Source: Thermogutta sp.
GTDB lineage: Bacteria > Planctomycetota > Planctomycetia > Pirellulales > Thermoguttaceae
Assembly (NCBI RefSeq): GCF_014359955.1
Contig: NZ_JACIYL010000107.1
Coordinates: 1-8,856 of the forward strand
Direction of reading: 5' to 3'
Length of the DNA stretch: 8,856 nt
Below the pieces are notes generated by a model. The model had not been told where the DNA came from. It saw only the letters and a list, made by a program, of their open reading frames with translations, and ran no database searches. Below are positions 1 through 6,269 of the stretch, piece after piece. Within the stretch, counting starts at the first letter, position 1; each line of letters starts with the position of its first letter. The position numbers and the translations under genes were made by a program.

Positions 1-226
1 GGCCAGGGCGCGGTGTCCTGCCATGCAAACCGCCATCAAGCTGGCCGTTGCAGTTTTACTCTAACATACAACCGATTTTCCCGTCACGCAAAACAGCCGA
101 TTTTGTGCCCAAAAATCAACTGCGGCGTTTGCACAACGTGAATTGTGGGCTATGGTTTTCATGGCATGATTCCGAAGCCCACCCAGTGCGCAGGATGCAA
201 CCGGTTTTTCAATAAGGAGACATGCA
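1..226. other. Left-edge non-coding leader
   Basis: No gene can be supported in these bases. Positions 60-125 are distinctly AT-richer than the rest of the window and hold two similar short words, CCGATTTTC and CCGATTTTG, about 26 bp apart. The plus-strand frame from base 2 is open only to a TAA at 62-64. That would leave about 20 residues if it were the tail of an upstream gene, which is too short to judge. The right part of the region carries the putative promoter and the ribosome binding site of the small lipoprotein gene. Confidence 0.5.
129..156 (+). promoter_or_regulatory. Possible sigma70-like promoter of the lipoprotein gene
   Basis: TTGCAC (129-134) and TATGGT (151-156) are separated by 16 bp. 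They stand about 70 bp upstream of the lipoprotein ATG, next to an AT-richer stretch. The match to TTGACA/TATAAT is only partial, so this is a weak call made mainly from position. Confidence 0.25.
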
Positions 227-478
227 ATGCGGAAGGTGATGATCTGGACCGTTGGCCTCGGTTTGCTGGCCCTGGCTGTAGGGTGTCAGCGGTGCAATCT
301 GTTCCGGCGCGGGGCCCTGTTTGCGCCGACGGCCGCCGTGCCGGCCGCGGTGATTGAGTGCCCACCTGTTGACCCCTGTACTGAAACCGTCGTCGGCGGA
401 GCATGCGATGCCTGCACTCCCCCTATGACAACGGTGACCCCGCCGCCTGCGACGTTTGCTCCAGGCCCAGCCGGGTGA
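227..478 (+). CDS. Small cysteine-rich lipoprotein, unknown function
   Basis: This gene encodes an 83-residue protein that I do not recognise as a named family. The N-terminus MRKVMIW is followed by a hydrophobic stretch (residues 4-19) ending in LAVGC. This is a plausible lipobox with Cys20 as the lipidated residue, although position -3 is Ala rather than the usual Leu. Gln at +2 would favour outer-membrane placement under the E. coli rule, which may not hold here. The mature part has five more cysteines (23, 45, 51, 60, 63), arranged as a CxxC at the new N-terminus and a second CxxC at 60-63. It ends in a Pro/Thr-rich tail. The ATG is fixed by AAGGAGA (214-220), 6 bp upstream. Small Cys- and Pro-rich lipoproteins of this shape are common orphans in planctomycete genomes. 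The gene converges on the beta-helix gene and probably has its own promoter. Confidence 0.7.
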   Translation: MRKVMIWTVGLGLLALAVGCQRCNLFRRGALFAPTAAVPAAVIECPPVDPCTETVVGGACDACTPPMTTVTPPPATFAPGPAG

Positions 479-708
479 ACCACCCCTGAATACTGGCCCC
501 TCCATTTAACAGCTCAAGTCACGGGTTAACGCCCAGTCCATCCCGGCACTCCGCAACACACGGGAAAGCTTGCCGCCTCCTCCTGGCAGGAATCCGCCCG
601 CGGTCGCGCTGTCCTGACGTGGCCGCGGGCCCCTATTTGCGCGATCGGCTGGGAACCCCACAAACATTCAACACAGCGCGGGGAAGTCGCCCGTCTCCTC
701 CGCTGGTT
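479..708. other. Convergent intergenic gap
   Basis: This 230-bp spacer lies between the stop of the small lipoprotein gene and the stop of the beta-helix gene, which face each other. Apart from the GC-rich inverted repeat at 596-630, I see no gene or recognisable element in it. Confidence 0.55.
596..630. terminator. GC-rich hairpin between convergent genes, possible bidirectional terminator
   Basis: GCCCGCGG (596-603) and CCGCGGGC (623-630) are a perfect 8-bp inverted repeat. The pairing can continue inward with 604-608 against 618-622, including two G-U wobbles, to about 13 bp closed by a 9-nt loop. The hairpin sits 118 bp after the lipoprotein stop and 79 bp after the beta-helix stop, where a shared terminator would be expected. 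Neither side has a clear U-tract, so it is not a textbook intrinsic terminator. A transcript-stabilising stem is equally possible. Confidence 0.4.
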
Positions 709-2343
709 CTACTGGTCCTGAGACGTGTCGCTCGAAAGGATAACGTTTTTGCCGACGAGGACTCCCTCGCTGGGGCAGTCAATCGTCCCTTCGCAGAGAT
801 TGTCAGTAACGACCAGATTCCGGCAACTCCGCGCCCGCATGGCCACGAACGTCCTGTCCTCGGGCTCACCATCTTCACGGGAGGGGCCCCGCAAGAGATT
901 GTCGCTGACTCGGCTCAGGCTCACGTGGTCGAGCAGAATCCCCACCGGGCCGCATCCGGCCATCTGGCAGTTCGTCACGTTCAGGCCGGAACAGTTTTTC
1001 AGCACGATGGCGGCTTCTCTGCCGTTGATGTCTGCCAGTTGTAGCGCGTTGAGAACGCAGTCCTGGCATTCTTCTAGCCGAATGCCCCCGCGGTAGGGCC
1101 CCTGATGGGCATAGTTGGGATTCTGGTCGAACGAATTCGGGCCGATCACGATATTTCGGCAATTCCGGAGCACAAGGTCTTCCTCGCCCGCGCCCCAGAA
1201 AGTGTTTCCCACGATGGACACACCCCGCGCGTTGACGATTTCCACATTCGTGACCACGTCGCTGAGCACGTTTTCCGCGATTGTCAGCGCCCCCCACCAC
1301 CGTCCTTTGGCATCCGACCCGATGAAGCGGATATTGGCACTGCCGGAAGCCTTGAGCGTGTGTTGAATCGTGCAGCCCGTGATGGCGATTTCCGCGTGAC
1401 CGTACAGACTCTCCGTACTGTCGATAAGAATGTTGGCGGTGGGCTCCCCGTCGGGACTCATATTGGCTTCGATGTCGCACCCGGAGACCTGAAGGTTACG
1501 GAGGTATCCTTTACGGACGACAATACCGCCACCGTGGTTGTAGCTGATGTGGCTTCCCACAATGTTGATCTGGTGCAGATCCACATCATCCAGGTAAACG
1601 CCGATGCCTCGATTATGGTAAATATGACAGTCACTGATGATCACATTCCGGTTGCGTTGGTGCAGGCGAATGGCATGGAGTGTTTCACGAATGAGTGTCC
1701 GTGTGATGGTCAGTTGCATCGTTTGAATGGCCTCGATTCCGCAGGCCTCCTGATGATTTCCGACGATTTCTAAACCGTCCACCAGGGGCATGCGTTCGCG
1801 CTGCCAGACCTGCGGTTGCACAGTTTTCGGATCGGCCGTGCCCTGGTGCTGGCCCACAAAGCGGAGAGCGGGGCCGGCGCCATTCATAACGAGGCGGGCG
1901 GTACCGTTTCCCACAAAGGCAATCCAACCTGTCTCGCCAAGACGGACCTCGATCGGGGTTGTGATACGGTAGGTGCCCGGAGGAAAGAGAATAACGCCAC
2001 CCTTGGCCACACATCTTTGGATGGCTGCTGTGTCGTCCTGGATCCCGTCACCCACGGCGCCGAAAGACTTCACGCTTGCAGCTTCGGGCGGAGTGGCTGT
2101 GCCGGCAGCGGCCGGTTCCAGGACAGCGGTCAGCAAGGCCTGTGAAACGCTCACCTTCGGCCGCAGAGCGAAATCCGTCGGCAAACCTGGGACTGCCACC
2201 GTCATATCCGCCGAAGGCCTGGGCGGTGTGCCCCACGTCTCTGCCGCACGGCACAATCCACAATGGGCTGTTCCAGCGAGTAGAATGACGGACCAAATAA
2301 CGGTCTCGCGAAAAGTTTGCTGGATCGAAGGGGTATCGCGCAT
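709..2343 (-). CDS. Secreted right-handed beta-helix protein (pectate-lyase-3-like)
   Basis: This gene encodes 544 residues from the preferred ATG at 2343. GGAG/AAAGG lies just upstream of that ATG, with GGAG 7 bp away. An in-frame ATG at 2400 would add 19 residues but has no comparable site. The N-terminus has a hydrophobic segment (about 14-24) with probable cleavage near CRA-AE (32-34). Residues 91-128 carry the hallmark start of the Pectate_lyase_3 family: SFGAVGDG, then DDTAAIQ, then VILFPPGTYRI. From about 190 to 535 the chain is a series of short strands with repeated G/N/I patterns (GLEIVGN, VIISDCHIYHN, INIVGSHISYN, LQVSGCDIEAN, VSIVGNTFWGAG, LVVTDNLCEG), which is typical of a parallel beta-helix. 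Known members of this fold bind or cleave polysaccharides. I could not identify catalytic residues, so lyase, hydrolase or pure binding activity all remain open. The gene lies downstream of the DUF2961 gene on the same strand with a 187-bp gap, so co-transcription is possible but not certain. Confidence 0.85.
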   Translation of the reverse strand: MRDTPSIQQTFRETVIWSVILLAGTAHCGLCRAAETWGTPPRPSADMTVAVPGLPTDFALRPKVSVSQALLTAVLEPAAAGTATPPEAASVKSFGAVGDGIQDDTAAIQRCVAKGGVILFPPGTYRITTPIEVRLGETGWIAFVGNGTARLVMNGAGPALRFVGQHQGTADPKTVQPQVWQRERMPLVDGLEIVGNHQEACGIEAIQTMQLTITRTLIRETLHAIRLHQRNRNVIISDCHIYHNRGIGVYLDDVDLHQINIVGSHISYNHGGGIVVRKGYLRNLQVSGCDIEANMSPDGEPTANILIDSTESLYGHAEIAITGCTIQHTLKASGSANIRFIGSDAKGRWWGALTIAENVLSDVVTNVEIVNARGVSIVGNTFWGAGEEDLVLRNCRNIVIGPNSFDQNPNYAHQGPYRGGIRLEECQDCVLNALQLADINGREAAIVLKNCSGLNVTNCQMAGCGPVGILLDHVSLSRVSDNLLRGPSREDGEPEDRTFVAMRARSCRNLVVTDNLCEGTIDCPSEGVLVGKNVILSSDTSQDQ

Positions 2344-2530
2344 AACCTTTCTCCACTTGAACGAACTAACCCGATTGAACGAGGTAACCCGACCACTCAT
2401 GGTTCGTCATTGGGCATGGGAAGACCGAATTTGACTGCATCCGTTAGTAATGCACTTCCCAAACGCTCATCGGTAGATAGGCCGGAATGACAGGATAACG
2501 AAGTTCTCGGTACCGGATCCGCATTTGCTA
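2344..2530 (-). other. Spacer between the DUF2961 and beta-helix genes
   Basis: This 187-bp gap separates two same-strand genes. It holds the beta-helix ribosome binding site and an 18-bp tandem repeat next to it. Two overlapping 8-bp palindromes, CGGTACCG (2508-2515) and CGGATCCG (2514-2521), lie just after the DUF2961 stop. I see no convincing terminator or strong promoter, so the sequence does not decide whether the two genes form an operon. Confidence 0.45.
2356..2391 (-). repeat. Two-copy 18-bp tandem repeat at the 5' end of the beta-helix gene
   Basis: On the plus strand the units are CTTGAACGAACTAACCCG (2356-2373) and ATTGAACGAGGTAACCCG (2374-2391). They are directly adjacent and match at 15 of 18 positions. 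If translation starts at 2343 the repeat lies in the 5' leader, ending about 12 bp before the ATG. If it started at 2400 the repeat would encode RVTSFN and RVSSFK in frame. Confidence 0.75.
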
Positions 2531-4357
2531 TCATCCGCCGTTCTCGTGGACTGCCTTGTCGGGCGGGTTGTCAGGCGTTTCCACGTCGGCCGGTGTGTGT
2601 CGCTTGATCTGCCATCGCTGCCGCAGCCGGACCGAATCCACACCCAATTTGGTGCCGCGAGATGCCGGTGACTGGCCCACGCACTCAAACCGCAGCACAT
2701 GGGTTCCTTTTGAAAGCGTACGCTGTCCCAGGTTGATTTCCCGGACGCGAATCTCCGGTGAATAGAAGTCTTCCCACTCTCGCACCACCTCGTGGTCGAG
2801 GAGAATCCGATAGATCCCGAAATCGTAGGAATCGGTGACACGTAAGGTCAACTGGCGCAGTTCTTCGGTCTTGACCTCAAACTCGCACTCGAACCAGGCT
2901 CCGAGGCCTTTTGTGTTGTTGAAAAAGAGTTGACCGTGGCCCGTCCAAGAGTGTCCCGACTGAAGGTGGAGCGTACCACCTTCGGACCTGCCTTTGGCAA
3001 GGAGTTCTTGTCCTTCGATGATGATGTCGAGATCAGGGAGCCGCCGTTGGGGAGCAGGCGGAAGGTGGGTGAAACGCTTTGGTTGTCCCTGCTGGTACCA
3101 GAAGGCCACGGTCGCAAAGTCGTCGTTGCGTTCCACAAATCCCCGATGGGTGTTGGGAGCCAGTTCGTCCTCACTGATCCAGCCGGCATCTTCGATCACA
3201 ACGCGGAGAGATTTTTCAAAGCGGATGGGATCCAGAATGTGCCACCGATACACCGTGGTTTTGTAGCCCACCATGCCCCACTCACCTTCGAGGATTGTGA
3301 CCCCAAAGTAGGGATATGTCCCGGTACCCATTCCCCAGGCGTTCAAAACATAGTCCTCCGTTCCCGTGCCCCAGATACTTGGGGTTGATTCGCCGTCGAT
3401 GTAGAACTTTTCGTCGCCTTCCCCAAACCATTCGGGGCTCCTGGAGCGGACGCTGAGGACAGTGCCCACATATTGTCCCCGCCCCGCGGCATCCAGAATG
3501 AGATAGTCCCGGCCAGATTGAACCGGAAATTCCTGCCGATACTGGGCACAAAAGTAGAGAACGTCGTCCGGTAATGTTTCCAGCCGACAGTAATCAACAT
3601 GATAGTAAAAGGCATTGAGGGGTTTCGTGCTTTCGTTGGTGATTTCGATGCGGGCTGACTTTTTGAACGGCATTGGCCACCAACAGTTGTAGGCATCTCC
3701 CCCTTCCACCGTGATGGCTGCGGAGTTGACCGGCGCTCGCTGGCCAAACCCGGCCGCGAAAAAGTCTCCCACGGGCGATTCCACGGCCGGCTCGGTAGCA
3801 CCGTCCCAGTACATGCGGAGAACGAGCTCACTGTGGTCGGCATTGCCCTGCTTTCCCAACCAACTCGGTTCGGGACCGGGAAATGTCATCCAGATATGCT
3901 GAATGATTCCCGGGCCCTCGATCTCGGCGAGAACAAGTTTGCCACCGGGCGGTATGAAGCGGTTGTCGGCATTGCTGGATCGTTTCGGAGCAGCAGACGA
4001 AGCACGGGCTGATCGGCCCGGCAGCGGGCGGAGGAGATGTCCCAGGGGATGCGGCGGAAGATTGAATTCCCCAATGGCCTGCATTTCCATAAATGGCGCG
4101 AGACTCCCCAGTGGTTCGGGAAGCTGCACGTGCGGGTATTTTTCGTTCAATTCCTGCATTCGTGTTTCCAGTTCCCGAAGCTGCTGTATTACTCGCTGTC
4201 GGCGGAGGTACTCTTGGATTGCTGTCACCAAATCCTGGGCCTCGAGGGAAGGTGAAACGGCAAAAAATACCAGACAGCCAACGCCCAGGAACAGAACATA
4301 GTGTGAGGCATCTAACAGCAAGTGAAATCGCCGCACGCGGTGGCACCGGGTCCTCAT
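2531..4357 (-). CDS. Secreted DUF2961 protein, GH172-type glycosidase
   Basis: This gene encodes 608 residues. A basic N-terminus (MRTRCHRVRR) is followed by a hydrophobic core (21-36) and a likely signal peptidase site after SLEA (40). Residues 43-75 form a predicted coiled coil (YLRRQRVIQQLRELETRMQEL). The DUF2961 core spans about 130-400 and shows IEGPGIIQHIWMTF (146-159), YHVDY (252-256), EWFGEGDEKFYIDGE (309-323) and WGTGTEDY (329-336). DUF2961 is the catalytic module of GH172, whose studied members act on fructofuranosides or D-arabinofuranosides. The characterised Bifidobacterium enzyme uses a nucleophile/acid-base Glu pair 21 residues apart, as I recall it. Here Glu313 (GEG) and Glu334 (TED) have exactly that spacing, so the active site appears intact. 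Residues about 445-580 look like a beta-sandwich carbohydrate-binding-type domain. The start has GGAG 8 bp upstream. The gene is divergent from the oxidoreductase gene. The substrate is unknown. Confidence 0.9.
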   Translation of the reverse strand: MRTRCHRVRRFHLLLDASHYVLFLGVGCLVFFAVSPSLEAQDLVTAIQEYLRRQRVIQQLRELETRMQELNEKYPHVQLPEPLGSLAPFMEMQAIGEFNLPPHPLGHLLRPLPGRSARASSAAPKRSSNADNRFIPPGGKLVLAEIEGPGIIQHIWMTFPGPEPSWLGKQGNADHSELVLRMYWDGATEPAVESPVGDFFAAGFGQRAPVNSAAITVEGGDAYNCWWPMPFKKSARIEITNESTKPLNAFYYHVDYCRLETLPDDVLYFCAQYRQEFPVQSGRDYLILDAAGRGQYVGTVLSVRSRSPEWFGEGDEKFYIDGESTPSIWGTGTEDYVLNAWGMGTGTYPYFGVTILEGEWGMVGYKTTVYRWHILDPIRFEKSLRVVIEDAGWISEDELAPNTHRGFVERNDDFATVAFWYQQGQPKRFTHLPPAPQRRLPDLDIIIEGQELLAKGRSEGGTLHLQSGHSWTGHGQLFFNNTKGLGAWFECEFEVKTEELRQLTLRVTDSYDFGIYRILLDHEVVREWEDFYSPEIRVREINLGQRTLSKGTHVLRFECVGQSPASRGTKLGVDSVRLRQRWQIKRHTPADVETPDNPPDKAVHENGG

Positions 4358-4408
4358 GCGAGTTTCTCCATCGTGACGGCTTGGTAAGACTCAATATTGG
4401 GCAACATC

Positions 4409-4437
4409 TTTCTACTTCTGCTGAATGACAAAGTCAA
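4409..4437 (-). promoter_or_regulatory. Sigma70-like promoter of the DUF2961 gene
   Basis: On the minus strand TTGACT (-35, at 4437-4432) and TAGAAA (-10, at 4414-4409) are separated by 17 bp. That is 5 of 6 and 4 of 6 matches to consensus at the optimal spacing. The -10 box ends 51 bp before the DUF2961 start codon. The palindrome TGACAAAGTCA (4426-4436) overlaps the -35 element, where a repressor could act. Confidence 0.5.
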
Positions 4438-4629
4438 CAAAATGCGCTCGTTTGCCGCCTGGCCCATCCGCACTTCTTGTCAGCCGCTAGAAAGGATCGC
4501 CAACCGCGACCAGGCGTTGCGGAGGACTGAGAGTCAGCTCAGGGGACCTGCCTGGCCGGCCACATTTCAGCGTTCGATGGTCCATTTCACCGATTGTGCT
4601 CCGTCAGCTCAACACATTTCCTGGTCAAG

Positions 4630-4681
4630 GTAGGGGCAATACCTGGAGGGCACCACCACACGTTCATGGAATGGCCCCTAC
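4630..4681. repeat. Long-loop perfect inverted repeat
   Basis: GTAGGGGC (4630-4637) and GCCCCTAC (4674-4681) are a perfect 8-bp inverted repeat around a 36-bp centre. It lies upstream of the rightward promoter candidate and is not next to any coding end, so a terminator role is unlikely. A pair of protein-binding half-sites, or chance, are the alternatives. Confidence 0.4.
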
Positions 4682-4747
4682 ACAGATTCAGCCGGTAGCC
4701 TCACGCATCATTGGAAAGAGTGGAAATGGTTCAACTTTCCCCCATGC

Positions 4748-4776
4748 TTGACAAGCTATCCCAGAGGAACGATTAT
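4748..4776 (+). promoter_or_regulatory. Sigma70-like promoter of the oxidoreductase/HEAT genes
   Basis: A perfect TTGACA (4748-4753) is followed after 17 bp by GATTAT (4771-4776), a 4 of 6 match to the -10 consensus. Transcription would begin near 4783, giving a leader of roughly 125-130 nt before the oxidoreductase ATG. It is the best promoter match I found in the window. Confidence 0.5.
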
Positions 4777-4851
4777 CAATGGCGGCCGCATTTTACCGCA
4801 TGTCGAGTGCCCGCGCGAAACCTATGCGATTCGTCACGTTGCCTGCCTGAA

Positions 4852-4869
4852 TGCGCCAGTTTTGGCGTG
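4852..4869 (+). promoter_or_regulatory. Leader hairpin upstream of the oxidoreductase start
   Basis: CGCCA (4854-4858) pairs with TGGCG (4863-4867) around a 4-nt loop and can extend by two G-U pairs to 4852-4869. TGCGC (4852-4856) can instead pair with GCGCA (4869-4873), so two mutually exclusive folds exist. The hairpin ends about 30 nt before the ribosome binding site. No U-tract follows it and no riboswitch class is recognised. Confidence 0.25.
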
Positions 4870-4910
4870 CGCAATTGAACGCTGCTGCATCACGCGAAGA
4901 GGAGGACATC

Positions 4911-6197
4911 ATGAACGATCGGAGAAGTCACATTTCGCGGCGGGGATTTCTCCGCACGGCATTAGGAGCCAGTGCGGGCCTGGCGGTCCCCACGTTTGTG
5001 TCCCCGAGGGCCTTGGGGATGGAGGGACTCGCTCCTGCAAGCGAGCGGATTCGTCTCGGCGGTATCGGAATCGGAAATCGCGGGACGTATGACCTGGGGT
5101 GTTTTCTCCAGGAGCCTGACGTCGAATGCGTGGCCATTGCGGATGTGAAGTTGTTCCGTCGGGAACAGGCCAAGCGAATGGTAGACCAACGCTACGGGAA
5201 CAATAATTGCGTGACCTATCGGGACTTCCGGGAGCTTTTGGACCGGCCGGATATCGACGCCGTGCTGATCGCCACCGGGCCGAACTGGCACTGCCTTGCG
5301 GCGGTTCTTTCGGCCAAGGCAGGCAAGGACGTGTACTGTGAAAAGCCGGTGACCAAGAATATCACACAGAGTCTGATTCTGGCAGAAACATTCCGGCGGA
5401 CAGGGCGAGTGTTTCAGGCGGGGACGCAACGGCGTAATCTCCCCCATTTTGCCTTCGCTGTGGAGCTGGCGCAAAAGGGACGTCTCGGGAGGTTGCACAC
5501 AGTCTATGCACACCCAGCCGGCATGAGCACAAGCATGAGCGGTTGGGCCCCCGCGGAGCCCGAGCCGCCCAAGGAAGAGGTCGATTGGGATCTCTATCTT
5601 GGCCCCGCTGCGTGGCGTCCGTTCAACAAACGCTGGCTGGACGGCTTCAATTTTGAAAAAGGCGGTGGGCTCGTTGGCGGTGGAGTTCTCGAGTGGGGCT
5701 CCCACTGCGTCGATTTGTGTCAGTGGGCCAACGATGCCGACAACACCGTTCCCGTCGAGTATTATCCGCCGGAAGGAAATCAGGTCAAAGCCAAATATGC
5801 AAATGGTGTCACACTGGTTCTTCGCGAAGAAGGCTGGTTGCCACTGGGATCATGCCCCGTGCGTTTTGAAGGGGATCGCGGTTGGGTGGAAACTGGGGAC
5901 AGCGGAAAGCTGGCCCTCAGCTCACCGGCTCTTCTGGCCGGTCGCAAAGTGGCGGAAATCGGTGGCTATCCGGCGACTTTCCACGTCCGTGATTTCCTGG
6001 ACTGTGTGAAGACCCGTGGCAAGCCGAAAGCGAATGCGGATGTGGCCTGTCACTCGCATATCGCGTGTCACGCTGTGAACATCGCGATTTTCCTCGGGCG
6101 GAAACTTCGCTTCGATCCCGTCAAGTACGAATTCATCGATGACGAACAGGCCAACCGATTGCGCGGGGAAGCTCTCCGCGAACCGTGGCGCTTCTGA
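4911..6197 (+). CDS. Tat-exported Gfo/Idh/MocA family oxidoreductase
   Basis: This gene encodes 428 residues from the ATG at 4911, chosen because AGGAGG (4900-4905) lies 5 bp upstream. An in-frame ATG at 4851 lacks such a site and would push the Tat motif inward. The N-terminus has the twin-arginine motif SRRGFL (9-14), then a hydrophobic stretch and a small-residue region (about 17-36). This indicates export of a folded, cofactor-loaded protein. The Rossmann fold shows GIGIGNRG (51-58) for NAD(P) binding and the family CEKPVTKN motif with Lys146. The second domain has GGGLVGGG and then EWGSHCVDLCQW (261-272), giving His265 and Asp268 as likely active-site residues. The C-terminus ends in REPWRF, as in many planctomycete paralogues. 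The family oxidises or reduces sugars and sugar derivatives, and some exported members keep NAD(P) bound or act as glycosidases. The substrate cannot be read. The HEAT gene follows after 72 bp. Confidence 0.92.
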   Translation: MNDRRSHISRRGFLRTALGASAGLAVPTFVSPRALGMEGLAPASERIRLGGIGIGNRGTYDLGCFLQEPDVECVAIADVKLFRREQAKRMVDQRYGNNNCVTYRDFRELLDRPDIDAVLIATGPNWHCLAAVLSAKAGKDVYCEKPVTKNITQSLILAETFRRTGRVFQAGTQRRNLPHFAFAVELAQKGRLGRLHTVYAHPAGMSTSMSGWAPAEPEPPKEEVDWDLYLGPAAWRPFNKRWLDGFNFEKGGGLVGGGVLEWGSHCVDLCQWANDADNTVPVEYYPPEGNQVKAKYANGVTLVLREEGWLPLGSCPVRFEGDRGWVETGDSGKLALSSPALLAGRKVAEIGGYPATFHVRDFLDCVKTRGKPKANADVACHSHIACHAVNIAIFLGRKLRFDPVKYEFIDDEQANRLRGEALREPWRF

Positions 6198-6269
6198 TAC
6201 GGGTGAAAGGTCCCTTGAAGCCGCATGTAAAGCCACAAACAGCGATATGACCATCGAGGAGAAATAACC
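6198..6269 (+). other. Short gap within the probable oxidoreductase-HEAT operon
   Basis: This 72-bp spacer shows no terminator-like hairpin. It ends with GAGGAG (6256-6261), 8 bp before the HEAT gene ATG, a strong ribosome binding site. The two genes are most simply read as one transcript. Confidence 0.5.

Larger units (their letters stand above)
4358..4910. promoter_or_regulatory. Divergent control region of 553 bp
   Basis: This is the shared upstream region of the minus-strand DUF2961 gene and the plus-strand oxidoreductase gene. No ORF in it has a ribosome binding site or protein-like composition. It holds a promoter candidate facing each way (4409-4437 and 4748-4776), a small palindrome TGACAAAGTCA (4426-4436), a 10-bp palindrome TGGCCGGCCA (4553-4562), and a 9-bp direct repeat GTCAGCTCA at 4533-4541 and 4603-4611, exactly 70 bp apart. 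It also holds a long-range inverted repeat at 4630-4681 and a hairpin in the rightward leader. Its length is generous for two simple promoters and leaves room for regulator binding. Confidence 0.6.

Noticed and set aside
1105..1773. 222-residue plus-strand ORF antisense to the beta-helix gene
   Set aside because: It mirrors the codon structure of the well-supported minus-strand gene, has no ribosome binding site of note and no recognisable domain.
2508..2521. Overlapping palindromes CGGTACCG and CGGATCCG after the DUF2961 stop
   Set aside because: These are short restriction-site-like palindromes without a loop or U-tract. They are too small to call a terminator.
4553..4562. TGGCCGGCCA palindrome as an operator
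   Set aside because: A single 10-bp GC palindrome is expected by chance at this composition and is not positioned at either promoter.
4397..4633. 78-residue plus-strand ORF in the divergent spacer
   Set aside because: It needs a TTG start without a ribosome binding site, has no family features, and overlaps the leftward promoter candidate.
4851..4910. Upstream ATG start for the oxidoreductase
   Set aside because: It lacks a ribosome binding site, while the ATG at 4911 has AGGAGG 5 bp upstream and places the twin-arginine motif at the expected distance from the N-terminus.
4962..5705. 247-residue minus-strand ORF opposite the oxidoreductase gene
   Set aside because: The plus-strand frame carries clear Tat, Rossmann and EKP motifs. 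The antisense frame has none and no plausible start.
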